Of a stretch of 64,000 nt of DNA, positions 1 to 11,543 are shown one piece after another. Source of the stretch: Maniola hyperantus (lineage: Eukaryota > Arthropoda > Insecta > Lepidoptera > Nymphalidae). Each line of letters starts with the position of its first letter. Within the stretch, counting starts at the first letter, position 1. The DNA lies in the NCBI RefSeq assembly GCF_902806685.2, contig NC_048562.1, forward strand, positions 2,996,200-3,060,199. Direction: 5' to 3'. A model generated the notes under the pieces. That model was not told the DNA's origin, did no database searches, and saw only the letters and a program-made list of their open reading frames with translations. A program made the position numbers and the translations under genes.

Positions 1-40
1 GTATAAACAAGATAGTATTAGTAATAAGCAATCGAAAATG

Positions 41-347
41 GTAAGCAGTGATAGTCTAGTGGTTAGGACGTCCGCCTTCTAATCGGGTTCGATCCCGGGC
101 ACGCACCTCTAACTTTTCGGAATTATGTGCGTTTTAATTAATTAAATATCACTTGCTTTAACGGTGAAGGAAAACATTGTGAGGAAACCTGCATGCCTGA
201 CAGTTCTCCATAATGTTCTCAAAGGTGTGTGAAGTCTACCAATCCGCACATGGCCAGCGTGGTAGACTATGGCCAAAACCCTTCTCACTCTGAGAGGAGA
301 CCTGCGCTCTGTAGTGAGCCGGTGATGGGTTGATCATGATGATGATG
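41..347 (+). mobile_element. SINE-A copy, full length, with TSD
   Basis: Founding description of SINE-A. The head is tRNA-like, with an A-box-like TAGTCTAGTGGTTAGG and a B box GGTTCGATCCCGG; the body is about 200 bp and the tail is (TGA)n. The 11 bp AATCGAAAATG lies directly before (30-40) and after (348-358) the insert, which proves retroposition. Similarity to tRNA is limited to the promoter boxes, so this is not a tRNA gene. Confidence 0.85.
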
Positions 348-358
348 AATCGAAAATG

Positions 359-891
359 TTAATTTAAGTTTATATAATGAATTTTATTATTCATTTGAAA
401 AATTTCACTTTTTATCTGTTTTACAAATTTCCAAAACGCATGATACCGTAGTAGCCGCCATGTTGATTCCGTCTGTGACGTCACATGGATTGAAATTGTA
501 AAAGACACCGTTGCTTACTAAAGATGGGCGTTATTGGCTATTTCTGGCAACGGTTAATCAACAGTTATTTAGTTTCAATACCAATATTGGTAACCGTTGC
601 CGAATATCGGTATCAGAGTTGTGTTTCAACTAATTTAATATGCGCAACGCGCAGCGGTTTCCGTAGTAGTAACTAAGCTAGCTGCCGTATCAATACCGTC
701 TGTATAGCTAGCGCGCGCATATTCACTAAAATAAAACCAATTTTACTTTCATGAATATCGTGAAGTAATCACAACCTTAAGTTCATAGCAGCAAAGTTTA
801 ATTATAATGATCATTGACATAGGTCAAACTATAGTGGACGCCTGCACGAATAGTTTGACACAATCCAGTTAACCAAAAACATTTCACGAAG
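359..891. other. no gene seen
   Basis: AT-rich sequence with no open frame worth reporting and no repeat shared with the rest of the window. Confidence 0.5.
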
Positions 892-1032
892 ATTGATAAA
901 CCAAAGAGGACCTTATCTCTATTACTCTAAGGCTAACTGTTTTAAAATTGATAGATCAAAGTGTAATGGACAAGTACTTGTACAGTTAAGCCTTAGCTTA
1001 ATAGAGATAAGGTCGGCTTTGGTTTATCAAGT
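892..1032. repeat. foldback element
   Basis: Two arms of about 50 bp (GATTGATAAACCAAAG... and ...CTTTGGTTTATCAAG) face each other around a centre of about 40 bp. Both arms carry the block CTTATCTCTATTA or its complement. No second copy was found in this window. Confidence 0.65.
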
Positions 1033-1789
1033 TCTTAGTTACTAAGCCGGTAGCCAATAACCGCTCCTTCTCAGCTTTCAGTGAAAAAAAGAAAGAGAAG
1101 GCATAATTATTGCGTTTCTAGTTACCAAAAAACCAAACAATGCATTGTCAGTTGCCAGTTGGCAGCGTTGCGTTGTCAGGTGGTTCGTCATAGATGTTAG
1201 CTGATAACCGTTGCTAGCTACGACAATAACGCTACGGTACGCTATAGGCACGGCAGCGGTTTTCAGTTAAGTTAAGCTATAGCGGACACATGTCTATTGC
1301 TTACTAATCTGTGTGACGTCATGACAGCTCATGAACCTAGAAATGACGGGCAGCGTTTCGCGGCGAAATTTAAAATGCATTTTTATTGCATTTATCGAAT
1401 AAATTTTTTGTAAATGTTGGTAGTTTATTATCACTTTAGGATCAAATTAAGACACTTTTCAAAAAAGGGTAAAATACCCTATTCGCTTTGATTCGCTGCT
1501 AGTATATATCGACCCTTAAAATAGATGCTATTTCGGGCACGCCTGGGTGGGGACAGTTTGCGTTGTCTAGCTATTCCAGGTCCGTGGTTATAAATATGTC
1601 TAGTTAAAATATTGTTGGTTGTATTTTGAATTTACCTTGTTAAGCATTTACTTGTACAAGCTGGTGTATTTGTTAGCATTTTGTTGTGAAGACGTCTAAT
1701 TTTTATGTTCTTAGCCTACATACTTCTTAGCATAATAATTTTAATAAAAAACAAATTGGAATACATGTAGTTTGATTTGAGATACACCC
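1033..1789. other. no gene seen
   Basis: Unique-looking AT-rich DNA. I see no exon borders with an open frame between them. Confidence 0.45.
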
Positions 1790-1982
1790 TAGTACGCGGC
1801 CGAAAGTAATGTACATCGGCCATCGACATAGGCATACACCTTTGACATCGGCATTTAGAATGACATTTCGGCTTTGTCTCTATCACTCATACCTATAAGA
1901 CTTTTTGGCGGTTTCAACGACAGACGGTGCTCTACAAATCTGCTAAGGTCGATGTTCATAACTTTCGGCCGCGTACTGTCCT
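1790..1982. repeat. foldback family F, copy 1 of 8
   Basis: Founding description of family F. The outer inverted repeat is GTACGCGGCCGAAAGTAATG with GATGTACATCG-type sequence inside it. An inner inverted repeat holds GAGCGTTGTCTCTGTC and GACGTTTTGTCGGTCTC. The whole element of about 180 bp can fold into one long stem. It is a non-autonomous MITE-like element with no coding capacity. In this copy the inner left arm is diverged. Confidence 0.75.
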
Positions 1983-2180
1983 ACCTATTATCTAGTGCGC
2001 GTAAAACAAGTAGTCTAAAACAAGGCGTATGACTGCGCATTGTAGAAAAACAGATATCAGCCGGGTGTTTAATTAATCGTTAGATTATAAAATTTAGAAT
2101 TTACTTGTTAACTACCTACTTAACAACAGATTTAGACGAAATTTGGTTGGGGAGATATTTTTTTTAAATTTATAGCCTAG

Positions 2181-2240
2181 CGCTTGGCTGCAATCAGACC
2201 TGGTGGCAAGTGATGATGCTGCCTAAGATGGAGAGCGAAA
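2181..2240 (-). repeat. SINE-E fragment
   Basis: A short piece reading GCAATCAGACCTGGTGGCAA matches the end of SINE-E (see 23790-24028). A second short piece lies at 61790-61832. Confidence 0.45.
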
Positions 2241-2243
2241 AAT

Positions 2244-2655
2244 AAACCGGCCAAGTGCGAGTCAGGCTCGCGCAATGAGGGTTCCGTACTACAGTCGTAT
2301 TTTTTCGACATTTTGCACGATAATTCAAAAACTAAAAATAAATAAAAATCTGTTTTAGAATGTACAGGTGAAGACCTTTCATATGATACCCCACTTGATA
2401 TAGTCACTCACTTCGAAAGTTGAAAATACTAATTATTAGTTCATGACCACAATTTAATTTTTTTTGTGTGATCTAACCCTAAATTCACGGTTTTCAGATT
2501 TTTCCCCAAATGTCAGCTATAAGATCTACCTACCTGCCAAATTTCATGATTCTAGGTCAACGGGAAGTACCCTGTAGGTTTCTTGACAGACAGACAGACA
2601 ACAAAGTGATCCTATAAGGGTTCCGTTTTTCCTTTTGAGGTACGGAACCCTAAAA
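2244..2655 (+). mobile_element. element B copy, near full length
   Basis: Founding description of element B, about 415-450 bp. It starts ACCGGCCAAGTGCGAGTC, soon reads GAGGGTTCCGTACT, and ends in an inverted pair GGTTCCG...CGGAACCCTAAAAA around TTTTTCCTTTTGAGGTA, after a (GACA)n stretch. It has no long open frame of its own. The small open frames in it are by-products of the repeat. Confidence 0.8.
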
Positions 2656-3011
2656 ATTCAAACGGACTAGAATACTACCTAGATGCTTCGTTTCATCTAG
2701 TTCCTAATTTAGGTTCAACGGTTGGGATCAACAAAAACCACAACTACTTAGTGTCTATATTTATTTGGTTTGCAACACAATACACCGCAAGGCAGTAGCC
2801 AATCATTCGTACACAGTCTATACCACCCATTATTAACAATAATATTAATCAGTTACTCAAAGAAAAAACCTTAAATCACTAAAAATTTAAAATCCACACA
2901 ATCCTATACACTGATAAAAAAAAATTAACTACCTTTTTACATACTTAATTCTCTTTTACAACTTTTTTTATCGTCACACGACACAAAATATTGCACAAAA
3001 ATGAACACGCA

Positions 3012-3017
3012 TTTATT
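3012..3017 (-). terminator. possible polyadenylation signal
   Basis: Minus-strand AATAAA, about 145 nt after the stop codon of the microprotein gene (3160). Confidence 0.4.
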
Positions 3018-3159
3018 AGGTTTAGCTTATTTTTTAATTTATGTGCATTCAAAATTGCCGCCATTTTGACGTTTTTGACAGTTAAACAAACATGGCGTCT
3101 TGCATGGTTCTATGTAGTAGGTGGGCTTCTAGAACCTACTAAATGGTATTTTATGAAGT

Positions 3160-6100
3160 TTAGATTCTTCTGGTATGGCTGAGGATCATTTGACGGACGC
3201 TGAAGGTGGACAGACCTAGGCCGATGGCCGCGAGCGCGAACGCAGATCTGGTCATCATCTTTTCACGATTCGCAGGCTGTGGACAAGAGAGAACAAGATT
3301 TATAGTTTACAATAGAAAACGGATTATTATTCAAACTCTGTGATTTTCCGGGATAAAAAGTAGCCCATGTCACTCTCCAGGTCTTTATCTATTCTCATGC
3401 AAAAAATCACGTCAATCCATTGCACCGTTGCGACGTGATTGAAGGACAAACCAATAAACCGACAAACAAACACACTTTCGCATTTATAATAAGGGTACTG
3501 ATGTAGTTAAATACCCAATTTTGTTTGTCTTCGAAAAGGATAGCCTTGACAACAAAATTCGCATAAACTTTCGAAGTGACGCAAAATTCTGGCGCCGATT
3601 TACCCAAAAATATCTTGACATATAAATAGTTTAGCGTTCACGTGGCTCAGTACCTACTCAGTACGCAGTACGAGATTTACAGCCGTACTCAGAGTCGCTT
3701 AATCGTTACTTAAGTTAAAACGAGACAGCTATATCTCTCACATACCTAAATCTGTCACGTTTTAACTCAATATTAAGTAACGATTAGCGACTCTGAGTAC
3801 GGCTGTTAATGTCTCACCAACGTTGATAGTATTCAGAGTGTCGAAAACACTTCCGCGTTATAGTGAACTAGATCTTAACTACCTGGTTTTAAAGTTCAAG
3901 TTTGTCTACACATCCACAGCCAGCGCTCCAAGCGGAAACGTGTCAAAATTAAAATCAGTAGCATTGAATTTTTGACTTCAATTCAAGGCGCTTTAGGTCC
4001 ATTTTACTTTGACGTTATTGTGTTTCGACTCTCAAATTCTAGCAACTATACTAACAGCCGCACTCAGGAGTCGCTAATCGTTACTTAAGATTGAGTTAAA
4101 ACGAGACAGATTTATGTGAGAGATATAGCTCTGTCTCGTTTAAACTCAATTTAAGTAACGATTAAGCGACTCTGAGTACGTCAGTTAGTGTACAGTAGTC
4201 ATGTGATGTGTCATTTGTTGTTAGTTAGTGACTATTTATAGTCTACGATTCCTAACGCCACTCTGGCTGGCTATCAAGTATGTTAATACCTAACCCGACT
4301 TTGCAGTAAACAAGCAAAAAATCGCTTGCTTGTTCTAATTATTTTAGCGTTTAAACTATCGTGAGTGATTTCCCTTATATGTATATAATATCTATCCCGG
4401 CTTTACTCACGTGTTTAGTCGACGTTAGCAGTCACAATCGTGACGCGTGCGCGAACTGACTCCCTTGAAAAAGGACCCCGGATGGCTAACGTCGACTAAA
4501 CACGTGAGTAAAGCCGGGACAGATATTGTTCTAATTAATTTATTATTGTGACAAGGTTATATCTTTACTTTTCTGTAAAAAAAAAACGGGACGAATTGAG
4601 AACCACCTCTTTTTGGAAGTCGGTTAATAAGCATACTAATATTATAAATGTGTATGTCTTTCTGTCTGCTAGCTTTTCACGGCCCAACAGTTTAACCAAA
4701 TAATTTTCATCAAATAAGATTTTGATGAAATTTGGTAGAGTTAGCTTACATCCCGGGGAAGGACATAGGCTACTTTTTATCCCGGAAAATAAAAGGGTTC
4801 CCACGGGATTTTTAAAAACCTAAATCCACGCGGACGAAGTCGCGGGCATCATCTAGTGATTTATAAATGAGAGAATCCGGGGCGGGTTCATTAAAACTAG
4901 ATGAAAAGTAAATATTGGCAACTGTCCGAAAATATTCTGCAGACTAATAATTGGCCGATGTTAAGTAATAAATAGCATAGTTTACAACAATCCAATATTT
5001 TGGCTGTATGGAGCCGTTTTTAAATGTGATTTTTTTTTTCTTTTTTGATGTTTTTTGATGAGCAGTCATATTTTTTTAATTTTTAGGGTTCCGTACCTCA
5101 AAAGGAAAAACGGAACCCTTATAGGATCACTTTGTTGTCTGTCTGTCTGTCAAGAAACCTACAGGGTACTTCCCGTTGACCTAGAATCATGAAATTTGGC
5201 AGGTAGGTAGATCTTATAGCTGACATTTGGGGAAAAATCTGAAAACCGTGAATTTAGGGTTAGATCACACAAAAAAAATTAAATTGTGGTCATGAACTAA
5301 TAATTAGTATTTTCAACTTTCGAAGTGAGTGACTATATCAAGTGGGGTATCATATGAAAGGTCTACCTGTACATTCTAAAACAGATTTTTATTTATTTTT
5401 ATGCATCATAGTTTTTGAATTATCGTGCAAAATGTCGAAAAAATACGACTGTAGTACGGAACCCTCATTGCGCGAGCCTGACTCGCACTTGGCCAGTTTT
5501 TAAAAGTAATTACGACTTACGAATAATATGTCATTTGTTTAGATATTCAACCAGCTAATTGCTGTTATAGCGGCAATAGAAATACACATTATGTGAAAAT
5601 TTCAGCTCTATATCTATTGCGGTTCACGAAATATAGCCCGCTGACAGACAGCCAGCCGAGTCATAGTAATAGAGTCCCGTTGCCACCCTAAAAACGTAAT
5701 AACAAATTCCTCGCCTATTACGTAACGACAAGACAATCTGAATAAAATTGATTACATTGCAATCAGTCAAAGAACGAGGCAGAACTTGGTGTAATCTGTA
5801 ATGTGACAACGCATATCGCAGTTTGCATTGCGTGTCGGGATATAAATAGCTTGTCTAGAATAGTTTACTTGTTCTACGCCGCGGTAGCGTGTTTATTTTG
5901 CGCGGTTTTATATAGAGGCCTTTGTTGGGCGCCAAGTTTCAGGATCATTGGCGTGCTAATCAGTACCCTTATTATAAATGCGAAAGTGTGTTTGTTTGTT
6001 AGTTTGTCCTTCAATTACGTCGCAGTGGAGCAACGGATTGACGTGATTTTTTTCATAGACATAGTTTAAGACCTGGAGAGTGACATAGGCTACTTTTTAT

Positions 6101-9100
6101 CCCGAAATATCAAAGAGCTCCCAAGGGATTTTAAAACCCTAAAGCCACGCGTACGAATTCGTGGGCATCAGCTAGTTATAAATAATAGCTACTTAGTTAA
6201 TTATACGTTATTACAAGATTATAATTATATTTACTACATGAATAAGTACTTATATGATTATTTATGCGTAAAATATAATCTCCGTACTTTGGCACCCCGC
6301 CATCTTAGGCGACCTTTAGCGTATTTGCTAAAACAAAATTAGCACTAACTTTTAACGGTTCATTCACTGCCAGGCGATGTTATCAAAATCTTTATTTCAG
6401 TGTTTCCTGAAAGGGCTTTGAAGATTTTGGCCTACCTAGTACTCCGCCATTTTTATTTTTAGGGTTCCGTACCTCAAAAAAACAACAGATTTTTTATTTT
6501 CGGATTTCGGATTTATATTAATCGGAACAATTCATAATACCTACGTATGTGAGAAAGTTCAGCCTTGACAGATAAATTAAGTAGGTAATTACTATTAATA
6601 AACACACAACAAGATAACGGCTCAGTTAAAATTTCAGCCTGAAGTATTGTAGGTTTCATTCGTAATCGCCTTCGAAGTAGACCAATTACTGATAAAACCG
6701 GAAACAACCCCTAAGGGGGTAATGTAGGGGTTTGAAATAGTGTAGTCCACGCGGAAGAAGTCGCGGGAATAAGCTAGTTATATATAAATGCGGAAGTGTG
6801 TTTATTTGTTGGTTGTTCTTGGTATGTTGGTTTGTCCTTCAATCACGTCGAAATGGGTCAACGCATAGACGTGATTTTTTTGCATGGATATAGTTAAAGA
6901 CCGAGATGACATAGACTACTTTTGTCCCGGAAAAAAAGAGTTCTGGATGGTTCTGCAGGATTTTTAGGGTTCCGTACCTCAAAAGGAAAAACGGAACCCT
7001 TATAGGATCACTTTGTTGTCTGTCCGTGTCTCTGTCTGTCCGTCCGTATGTCAAGAAACCTACAGGGTACTTCCCGTTGACCTAGAATCATGAATTTTGG
7101 CAGGGAGGTAGATCTTAAAGCTGACATTTGGGGAAAAATCTGAAAACCCCGAATTTAGGGTTAGATCACACAAAATTGTGACCACAATTAAATTGTGGTC
7201 ATGAACTAATAATTAGTATTTTCAACTTTCGAAGTGAGTGACTATATCAAGTGGGGTATCATATGAAAGGTCTTCACCTGTACATTCTAAAACAGATTTT
7301 TATTTATTTTTATGCATCATAGTTTTTGAATTATCGTGCAAAATGTCGAAAAAATACGACTGTAGTACGGAACCCTCATTACATGAGCCTGACTCGCACT
7401 TGTTTAAGCATAATCTATACTAACAAAATATGGGTCTCTGTTGCCTTAATAAAGAATTTATTTATTTATTATTATTATTTACCCTAACCATCTTAGTCTG
7501 CGAAAGGTCGAAATGGCAATCGGGGTATGAGGCGGGGGGACGTCCCGTACACACGCACGTCACCCACGCTATCACGCACCGGCCTTCCCTCCCCGATTGC
7601 CACTTCGACTTGTCGCGTACTATAAGGCAATTACTACAGCATAATGTAATAATTTTACTGAGTAGGTATTATATTAGTTTATACAGTACTAGATTACGCC
7701 CGCGACTTCGTCCGCGTGGATTTAGATTTTTAAAAGTCCTGTGGGAACTCTTCAATTTTCCGGGATAAAAAGTAGCCTATGTCCTTCCCCGGGATGCAGA
7801 CTATCTCTACACTAAATTTCATCAAAATCGGTTGAACGGTTGAGGCGTGAAAAGCTAGCAGACAGACAGACAGACAGACACACACTTTCGCATTTATAAT
7901 ATTAGTATGGAAAGCGACCCGCCCCGGCTTCGCACGGGTAGCTTGTTACAATTTCCGTAGGGATCTCTAATTTTTTGAAAATAAAATACAGTGTATGTCA
8001 GTCAGGAATAATGTAGCTTTCTACTGGTGAAAGAATTTTCAAAATCGGTTCAGTAGTTCCAGAGATTACCCCCTACAAACATACTTACAAACTTTACCTC
8101 TGAATAATATTAGTGTAGATAGTATAGATTTACTTATGCATATAATTCGAATAACATTGTTTAGTCACGAAATTATCACGCCGATACAAACTAATACGAT
8201 AGCCTACTGTCTGTCCGAAGTTATGCACGATTTCTATACTATCAGGTTATTGTGAATATATTGAACTGGCCTGAACTGGTATTAACTGAAGAGAATTCAC
8301 CAATTCACCGATTCACTGAATAAATGGTTTGAAATATACAGTACAGTATGTGGCAGAAACTTAGCGTTATTGTTATACTACCTAAACACAATCCAATACC
8401 AATATAACCATTTGCCTCATTTTGTTAGTTTTAGTGATTTAGTATTTTTAAAACCTGCAATGTATAGCATGCAAAACTCGTGTCAATGCCTCGCCTACTT
8501 ACACAACGTTTGGTGAACTCTAGCGTCAGCAAGATGTTTTATTTGCAATGTATCGTAAACTTTTACAAAAAATTATAGGATTTTTTTACATTGTTTTTGT
8601 GGTATCATATCAGTAATCATTCATACTGTCTTTTTCTTTGCCAGCGTTCTGGAGTAAGTAGGTAGACAATTTACAAACTCTAACTTTTTTTTTTTTTCTT
8701 AAAAGAATATTAGCCATGTTACATGACTAAATTCCCGTTTCCTCTCCAATTAAGCGTCAGGCTTGTGCTAGGAGTAGGTACGACAATAGTGCAATGGGCG
8801 CGGTTTAAACCGTCGACCTTTCGGTTTTCAGTCCGCTCCTATACCGGTTGAGCTATTGAGGCTCAGGCTATTTTTGAGTTATGTGTTTTAAGCAAATATC
8901 ACTTAATAATACTTACTAAAAACTACTTACTAGATCTCGTCCAAACCAATTTTCGGTGGAAGTTTGCATGGTAATTTAAATCATATATTTAGTTGTATCA
9001 TTCTCTTATTTTAGAAGTAACAGGGCAGGGGGACACATTTTACCACTTTGGAAGTGTCTCTCGCGCAAACTATATCATTTTTGAAGACCTATCCATAGAT

Positions 9101-9676
9101 ACCCCCCACACGTATGGGTTTGATGAAAAAAATTTTTTTGAGTTTCAGTTCTTTGAGGGTATGGGTAAAATTTATTGTTTTGTTTTTCTATTTTTGTGTG
9201 AAAATCTTAATGCGGTTCACAGAATAAATCTACTTACCAAGTTTCAACAGTATAGCTCTTATAGTTTCGGAAAAAAGTGGCTGTGACATACAGACTGACA
9301 GACAGACAGACATGACGAATTTATAAGGGTTCCGTTTTTTGCCATTTGGCTACGGAACCCTAAAAATAGCCTCAACTTACAAGAACTGGTTTTATTCCAT
9401 CTGTCTATACAATACTTAAATAAACTTCACCTTTAGATCACCTACGTCTTTAAAACACAATTATAAATTCCAATCTTTTTTGCTTCGAATCAATAACCCC
9501 TGCTTTTCTTGCCGCTATTTTACAATTTACATCGGCCCTAATTATCTTTTCTTTAAAAAAAAAATCAACTCTAGGCAAAGGCAAAGCCGCTAACACTTAT
9601 AAAAAAAAAGAGAAAACTTTCTCACCTGCGAATATGTGAGTCTCAGAGCGTAATGGAGAATTTGCGTCGATCGCAT
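3160..9676 (-). CDS. 55-residue single-pass membrane microprotein, two coding exons
   Basis: Two coding exons join in phase 0. Exon 1 is 9676-9626, reads MRSTQILHYALRLTYSQ and is followed by donor GTGAGA. Exon 2 is 3276-3160, begins PANREKMMTRS after a pyrimidine-rich acceptor ending CCACAG, and stops with TAA. Residues about 28-48 (SAFALAAIGLGLSTF and on) form one hydrophobic helix flanked by basic residues. The tail is SHTRRI. A short basic N-terminus before one helix would suit a mitochondrial or ER membrane protein, but this is inference and I do not recognise the family. The frame stays open for seven codons upstream of ATG, and CTTTTGCAG, a good acceptor, lies 20 nt upstream. A further 5' exon is therefore likely and the true start may lie upstream. 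The codons are clearly GC-richer than the flanks. The 6.3 kb intron is filled with repeats. Confidence 0.6.
3345..3500 (+). mobile_element. D1 element, 5'-truncated
   Basis: Founding description of D1, a short retroposon of about 220 bp. Complete copies read GCGACTTCGTCCGCGTGGAT, then CCGGGATAAAAAGTAGCC, and end ACTTTCGCATTTATAATATT. This copy begins at the CCGGGATAAAAAG block. Confidence 0.65.
3685..3810. repeat. foldback family S, copy 1
   Basis: Founding description of family S. Arms of about 55 bp hold CTCAGAGTCGCTTAATCG and AAAACGAGACAG, separated by a short centre with ATATCTCTCACATA. Other copies are at 4056-4187 and 37252-37375. Confidence 0.7.
3812..4050. repeat. foldback family G, diverged copy
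   Basis: Founding description of family G. A conserved centre (CAGCCAGCGCTCCAAGCGG) is flanked by arms holding GTGTTTCGA and AATTCTAGCAA. The outer arms are mostly lost here. The complete copy is 19395-19680. Confidence 0.6.
4056..4187. repeat. foldback family S, copy 2
   Basis: Same arms as 3685-3810. The two copies bracket the family G copy. Confidence 0.7.
4384..4530. repeat. foldback family H
   Basis: Arms of about 40 bp read CCCGGCTTTACTCACGTG and TTTAGTCGACGTTAGC. The centre holds GCGCGAACTGACTCCC. A one-armed relative lies at 60045-60190. Confidence 0.7.
4585..4858 (-). mobile_element. D1 copy, with a short GAAGTCGGTTAA repeat at its left edge
   Basis: From 4627 to 4858 this is D1 in reverse, ending CGCGGACGAAGTCGCGGG. 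The preceding 40 bp is the repeat also seen at 30786, 34600 and 60604 (ACGAATTGAGAACC...GAAGTCGGTTAA). Confidence 0.65.
5081..5502 (-). mobile_element. element B copy, near full length
   Basis: Reverse copy of 2244-2655, from TTTTAGGGTTCCGTACC to ACTCGCACTTGGCC. Confidence 0.8.
5560..5700 (+). repeat. remnant of the GCGGCAATAGAAATA element
   Basis: The block GCGGCAATAGAAATA, then a GTTCACGAAATA-like block and CCGCTGACAGACAG, is shared with 17515-17722 and, in reverse, with 49318-49485. It is a relative of element B. Confidence 0.45.
5957..6178 (-). mobile_element. D1 copy
   Basis: Runs from TTATTATAAATGCGAAAGTG to a decayed GCGTACGAATTCGTGGGCATC end. Confidence 0.7.
6735..6960 (-). mobile_element. 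D2 tail joined to a D1 copy
   Basis: About 45 bp of D2 (GTAGTCCACGCGGAAG) is followed directly by D1 in reverse, which stops where an element B copy begins. Confidence 0.55.
6963..7402 (-). mobile_element. element B copy, near full length
   Basis: Reverse copy. The last bases of the CCGGCC end are missing. Confidence 0.8.
7496..7623. repeat. foldback family I, copy 1 of 4
   Basis: Founding description of family I. The arms read GGTCGAGATGGCAATCGGGG in good copies and flank a GC-rich centre (GCACGTCACC and similar). Other copies are at 11086-11268, 26034-26193 and 42908-43034. Confidence 0.65.
7686..7912 (+). mobile_element. D1 copy, full length
   Basis: Starts CCCGCGACTTCGTCCGCG, carries a (GACA)n stretch, and ends at ACTTTCGCATTTATAATATT. 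Confidence 0.75.
7911..8125 (+). repeat. element J copy
   Basis: Founding description of J. It opens GCGACCCGCCCCGGCTTCGC and holds GGGATCTCTAATTTTTTGA. Other copies are at 28730-29045 and 51300-51545. Confidence 0.55.
8126..8685. other. no gene seen (intron of the microprotein gene)
   Basis: AT-rich, with no repeat match and no exon-like open frame. Confidence 0.45.
8686..8876 (-). mobile_element. SINE-C copy
   Basis: Founding description of SINE-C, about 185 bp. The tRNA-like head has TAGCTCAGCCGGTAAAGGAG and GGTTCAAACCC boxes, followed by GTCGTACCTACTCCTAGC and a tail GGCTAATATTCTTTAAAAA. Here it is reversed. Confidence 0.75.
8930..9368 (+). mobile_element. element B, divergent long subfamily
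   Basis: The end is the B inverted pair, but with GCCATTTGGCTACGGAACCC in place of the usual sequence. The body (CCAATTTTCGGTGGAAG...) matches 53519-54079 and not the common B body. Confidence 0.65.
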
Positions 9677-9696
9677 TATGCTAGAAGCTATATGCG

Positions 9697-10480
9697 CTGC
9701 AAAAGAAATAATAGACTCAAAAACACGTAAAACAATCTAAAATGCACTAAATTCTTACAAAATTCACGGTCAAAGTCACTTTTTTTACTTTTACATAACC
9801 TATGACAACTTATCAAAATCAAGTCACTCGCGAATTTTGATTTTTGACTGACACTAATTCAAATTCTTTTTATAAAACAGAGGAACATTTAAATATAAAG
9901 GAATATCTTTTAAACAAACTAATCTTTTGGCTAATTAATTAAAAATAAAATATTTAAAATTTTACGTACATTACACTCGCTGTTATTTGCGAATGAAAGA
10001 AAAATCACTCGCTGACCGCTGCTGTCGGCGCTGTCGCCACAGACCAATAACATATAGGATGTCGCTGTCTTTTGTCTATTTTAAGAGTTTGCCGAGTTTG
10101 CCTATGGTTTGCCTTCTCTTCACATTGGTAATGTTGGACAACCTGAATATTATGTTGCTCGCATAATATGGTAATATGATCTCCCCATATTCCTTATATG
10201 GGAATTTAGATTTTCGGGTGTTTGATTTTACTGCTTTTTTTTTTCATTGCTGACGGTCGTGATCCCTATTTATTAATACTATAAGTAGAGGTTTTCTTGG
10301 AATCCCAGGTCCTTCCACCTAAACTTTTAATGTAGTCCAATTAAATTAGCTAACTAACTAACTAGGTCACTGGTCATGTATACCTGGATTAACAAGAAAT
10401 AAACTTTGATAGAATATTTTGCTTTATAGTGTCTTGTTATTCCTTGCTATAATTAAAGTATTATATGAAATACCTACCTA
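9697..10480. other. upstream region of the microprotein gene
   Basis: Unique DNA with a GC-rich patch near 10010-10050. A 5' exon or promoter of the minus-strand microprotein gene would be expected here, but I cannot fix a donor site. Confidence 0.3.
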
Positions 10481-10632
10481 CAGTGCGACAAGGCTATCGC
10501 GTGTGGCGAAAATCGGAACTAACGTTGCCGACAAGTGTCCCCTTTCTTTTGTTTGAATATTCTAAACCTTTGCTCTCCAACAGCGCCCCCCTGTCAATGT
10601 CATTCCAGTGCCAAGAGAGCCTTGTCGCACTG
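10481..10632. repeat. foldback family K
   Basis: The ends read ACAGTGCGACAAGGCTATCG and AGAGCCTTGTCGCACTGTA. Inside are CGGAACTAACGTTGCCG and CAGCGCCCCCCTGTC. A second copy is at 56420-56585 and a partial one at 53278-53375. Confidence 0.7.
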
Positions 10633-11085
10633 TAAGTTTATTCCAAGTTTAGTAGTCGTAGATGTTCCAGCAACTTTATTTTATGACAGTTACGGGACAG
10701 GATTAGCAACATGCTAGCAACCCTAGCAATGTACCTTGGGTTTTCTCTAGGTAGGTACCTACCTAGCTACAAAGTATTGTAGATGGCGCTGTAAGCAGAT
10801 TTATGGATTTCTATGTACCACAGATAATTCATAGATTTTTTATTTTAACTGGCTTTGTGACTTTGGGTTCCAGGTTCCAGCATTTTGAGATTATAAATTA
10901 ACTTTTGGAACGTGAAATATTTGAGCAACGATTATTTGCATTGCGATTTGCGACCGAAATTACTATCCGCTATAGTTGATAATGATGATGAATAAATAGT
11001 ATAAACTTACGTGACAGGTCAAGATGGCAGTCGGGGAGGGAACTCCCTTAGTTTAGTAGTAATTTAGTGCCTTTTTGAACAATCT

Positions 11086-11268
11086 ATAAGTCCGCGACAG
11101 GTTGAGATGGCAATCGGAGTATGAGGCAAGGGGCACGCCCCGCACACCCGCACGTCACCTGTGCTCGCCCGTATCGAGTTAGCGCAGGGGCTGTGCGGGT
11201 GTGCAGGGCGTTCCCTTCCCCAGATTACTGTGCCGATTGCCATATGAACCTGTCGCGTACTAACACTA
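11086..11268. repeat. foldback family I, copy 2
   Basis: Arms CCGCGACAGGTTGAGATGGC and their complement surround a GC-rich centre. A stray half arm lies just upstream at 11012-11045. Confidence 0.65.
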
Positions 11269-11289
11269 CTAAACTATAGCTTATGATAT

Positions 11290-11460
11290 GAATAAAGTAC
11301 CAGGTGAGCATAGGCGCATAGGAGGCTTGGCTTAGCTTTATAGCTCGCGACTGATTGGTCCGACATGCACGCACACTTAAGCAATGCCCGCGTGTCCGAC
11401 GTAACTACAAGTAAAGTCCACTCGCCTTCCTGAATTGCAAGAACTGTAGCAGTTTTAGTC
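11290..11460. repeat. two-copy dispersed repeat
   Basis: The block GCGACTGATTGGTCCGA to GAATTGCAAGAACTGTA recurs at about 58155-58265. Confidence 0.55.
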
Positions 11461-11543
11461 CGTTTACACGGGCCATATATAAGACCTTTACGAGCATGAG
11501 AAGGGAAAACCTACTCTGTATTTAAATTCTTGTAAGTAGGTAA

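Noticed and set aside
7430..7768. 112-residue plus-strand frame
   Set aside because: It runs through foldback I and a D1 element, so it is a repeat by-product.
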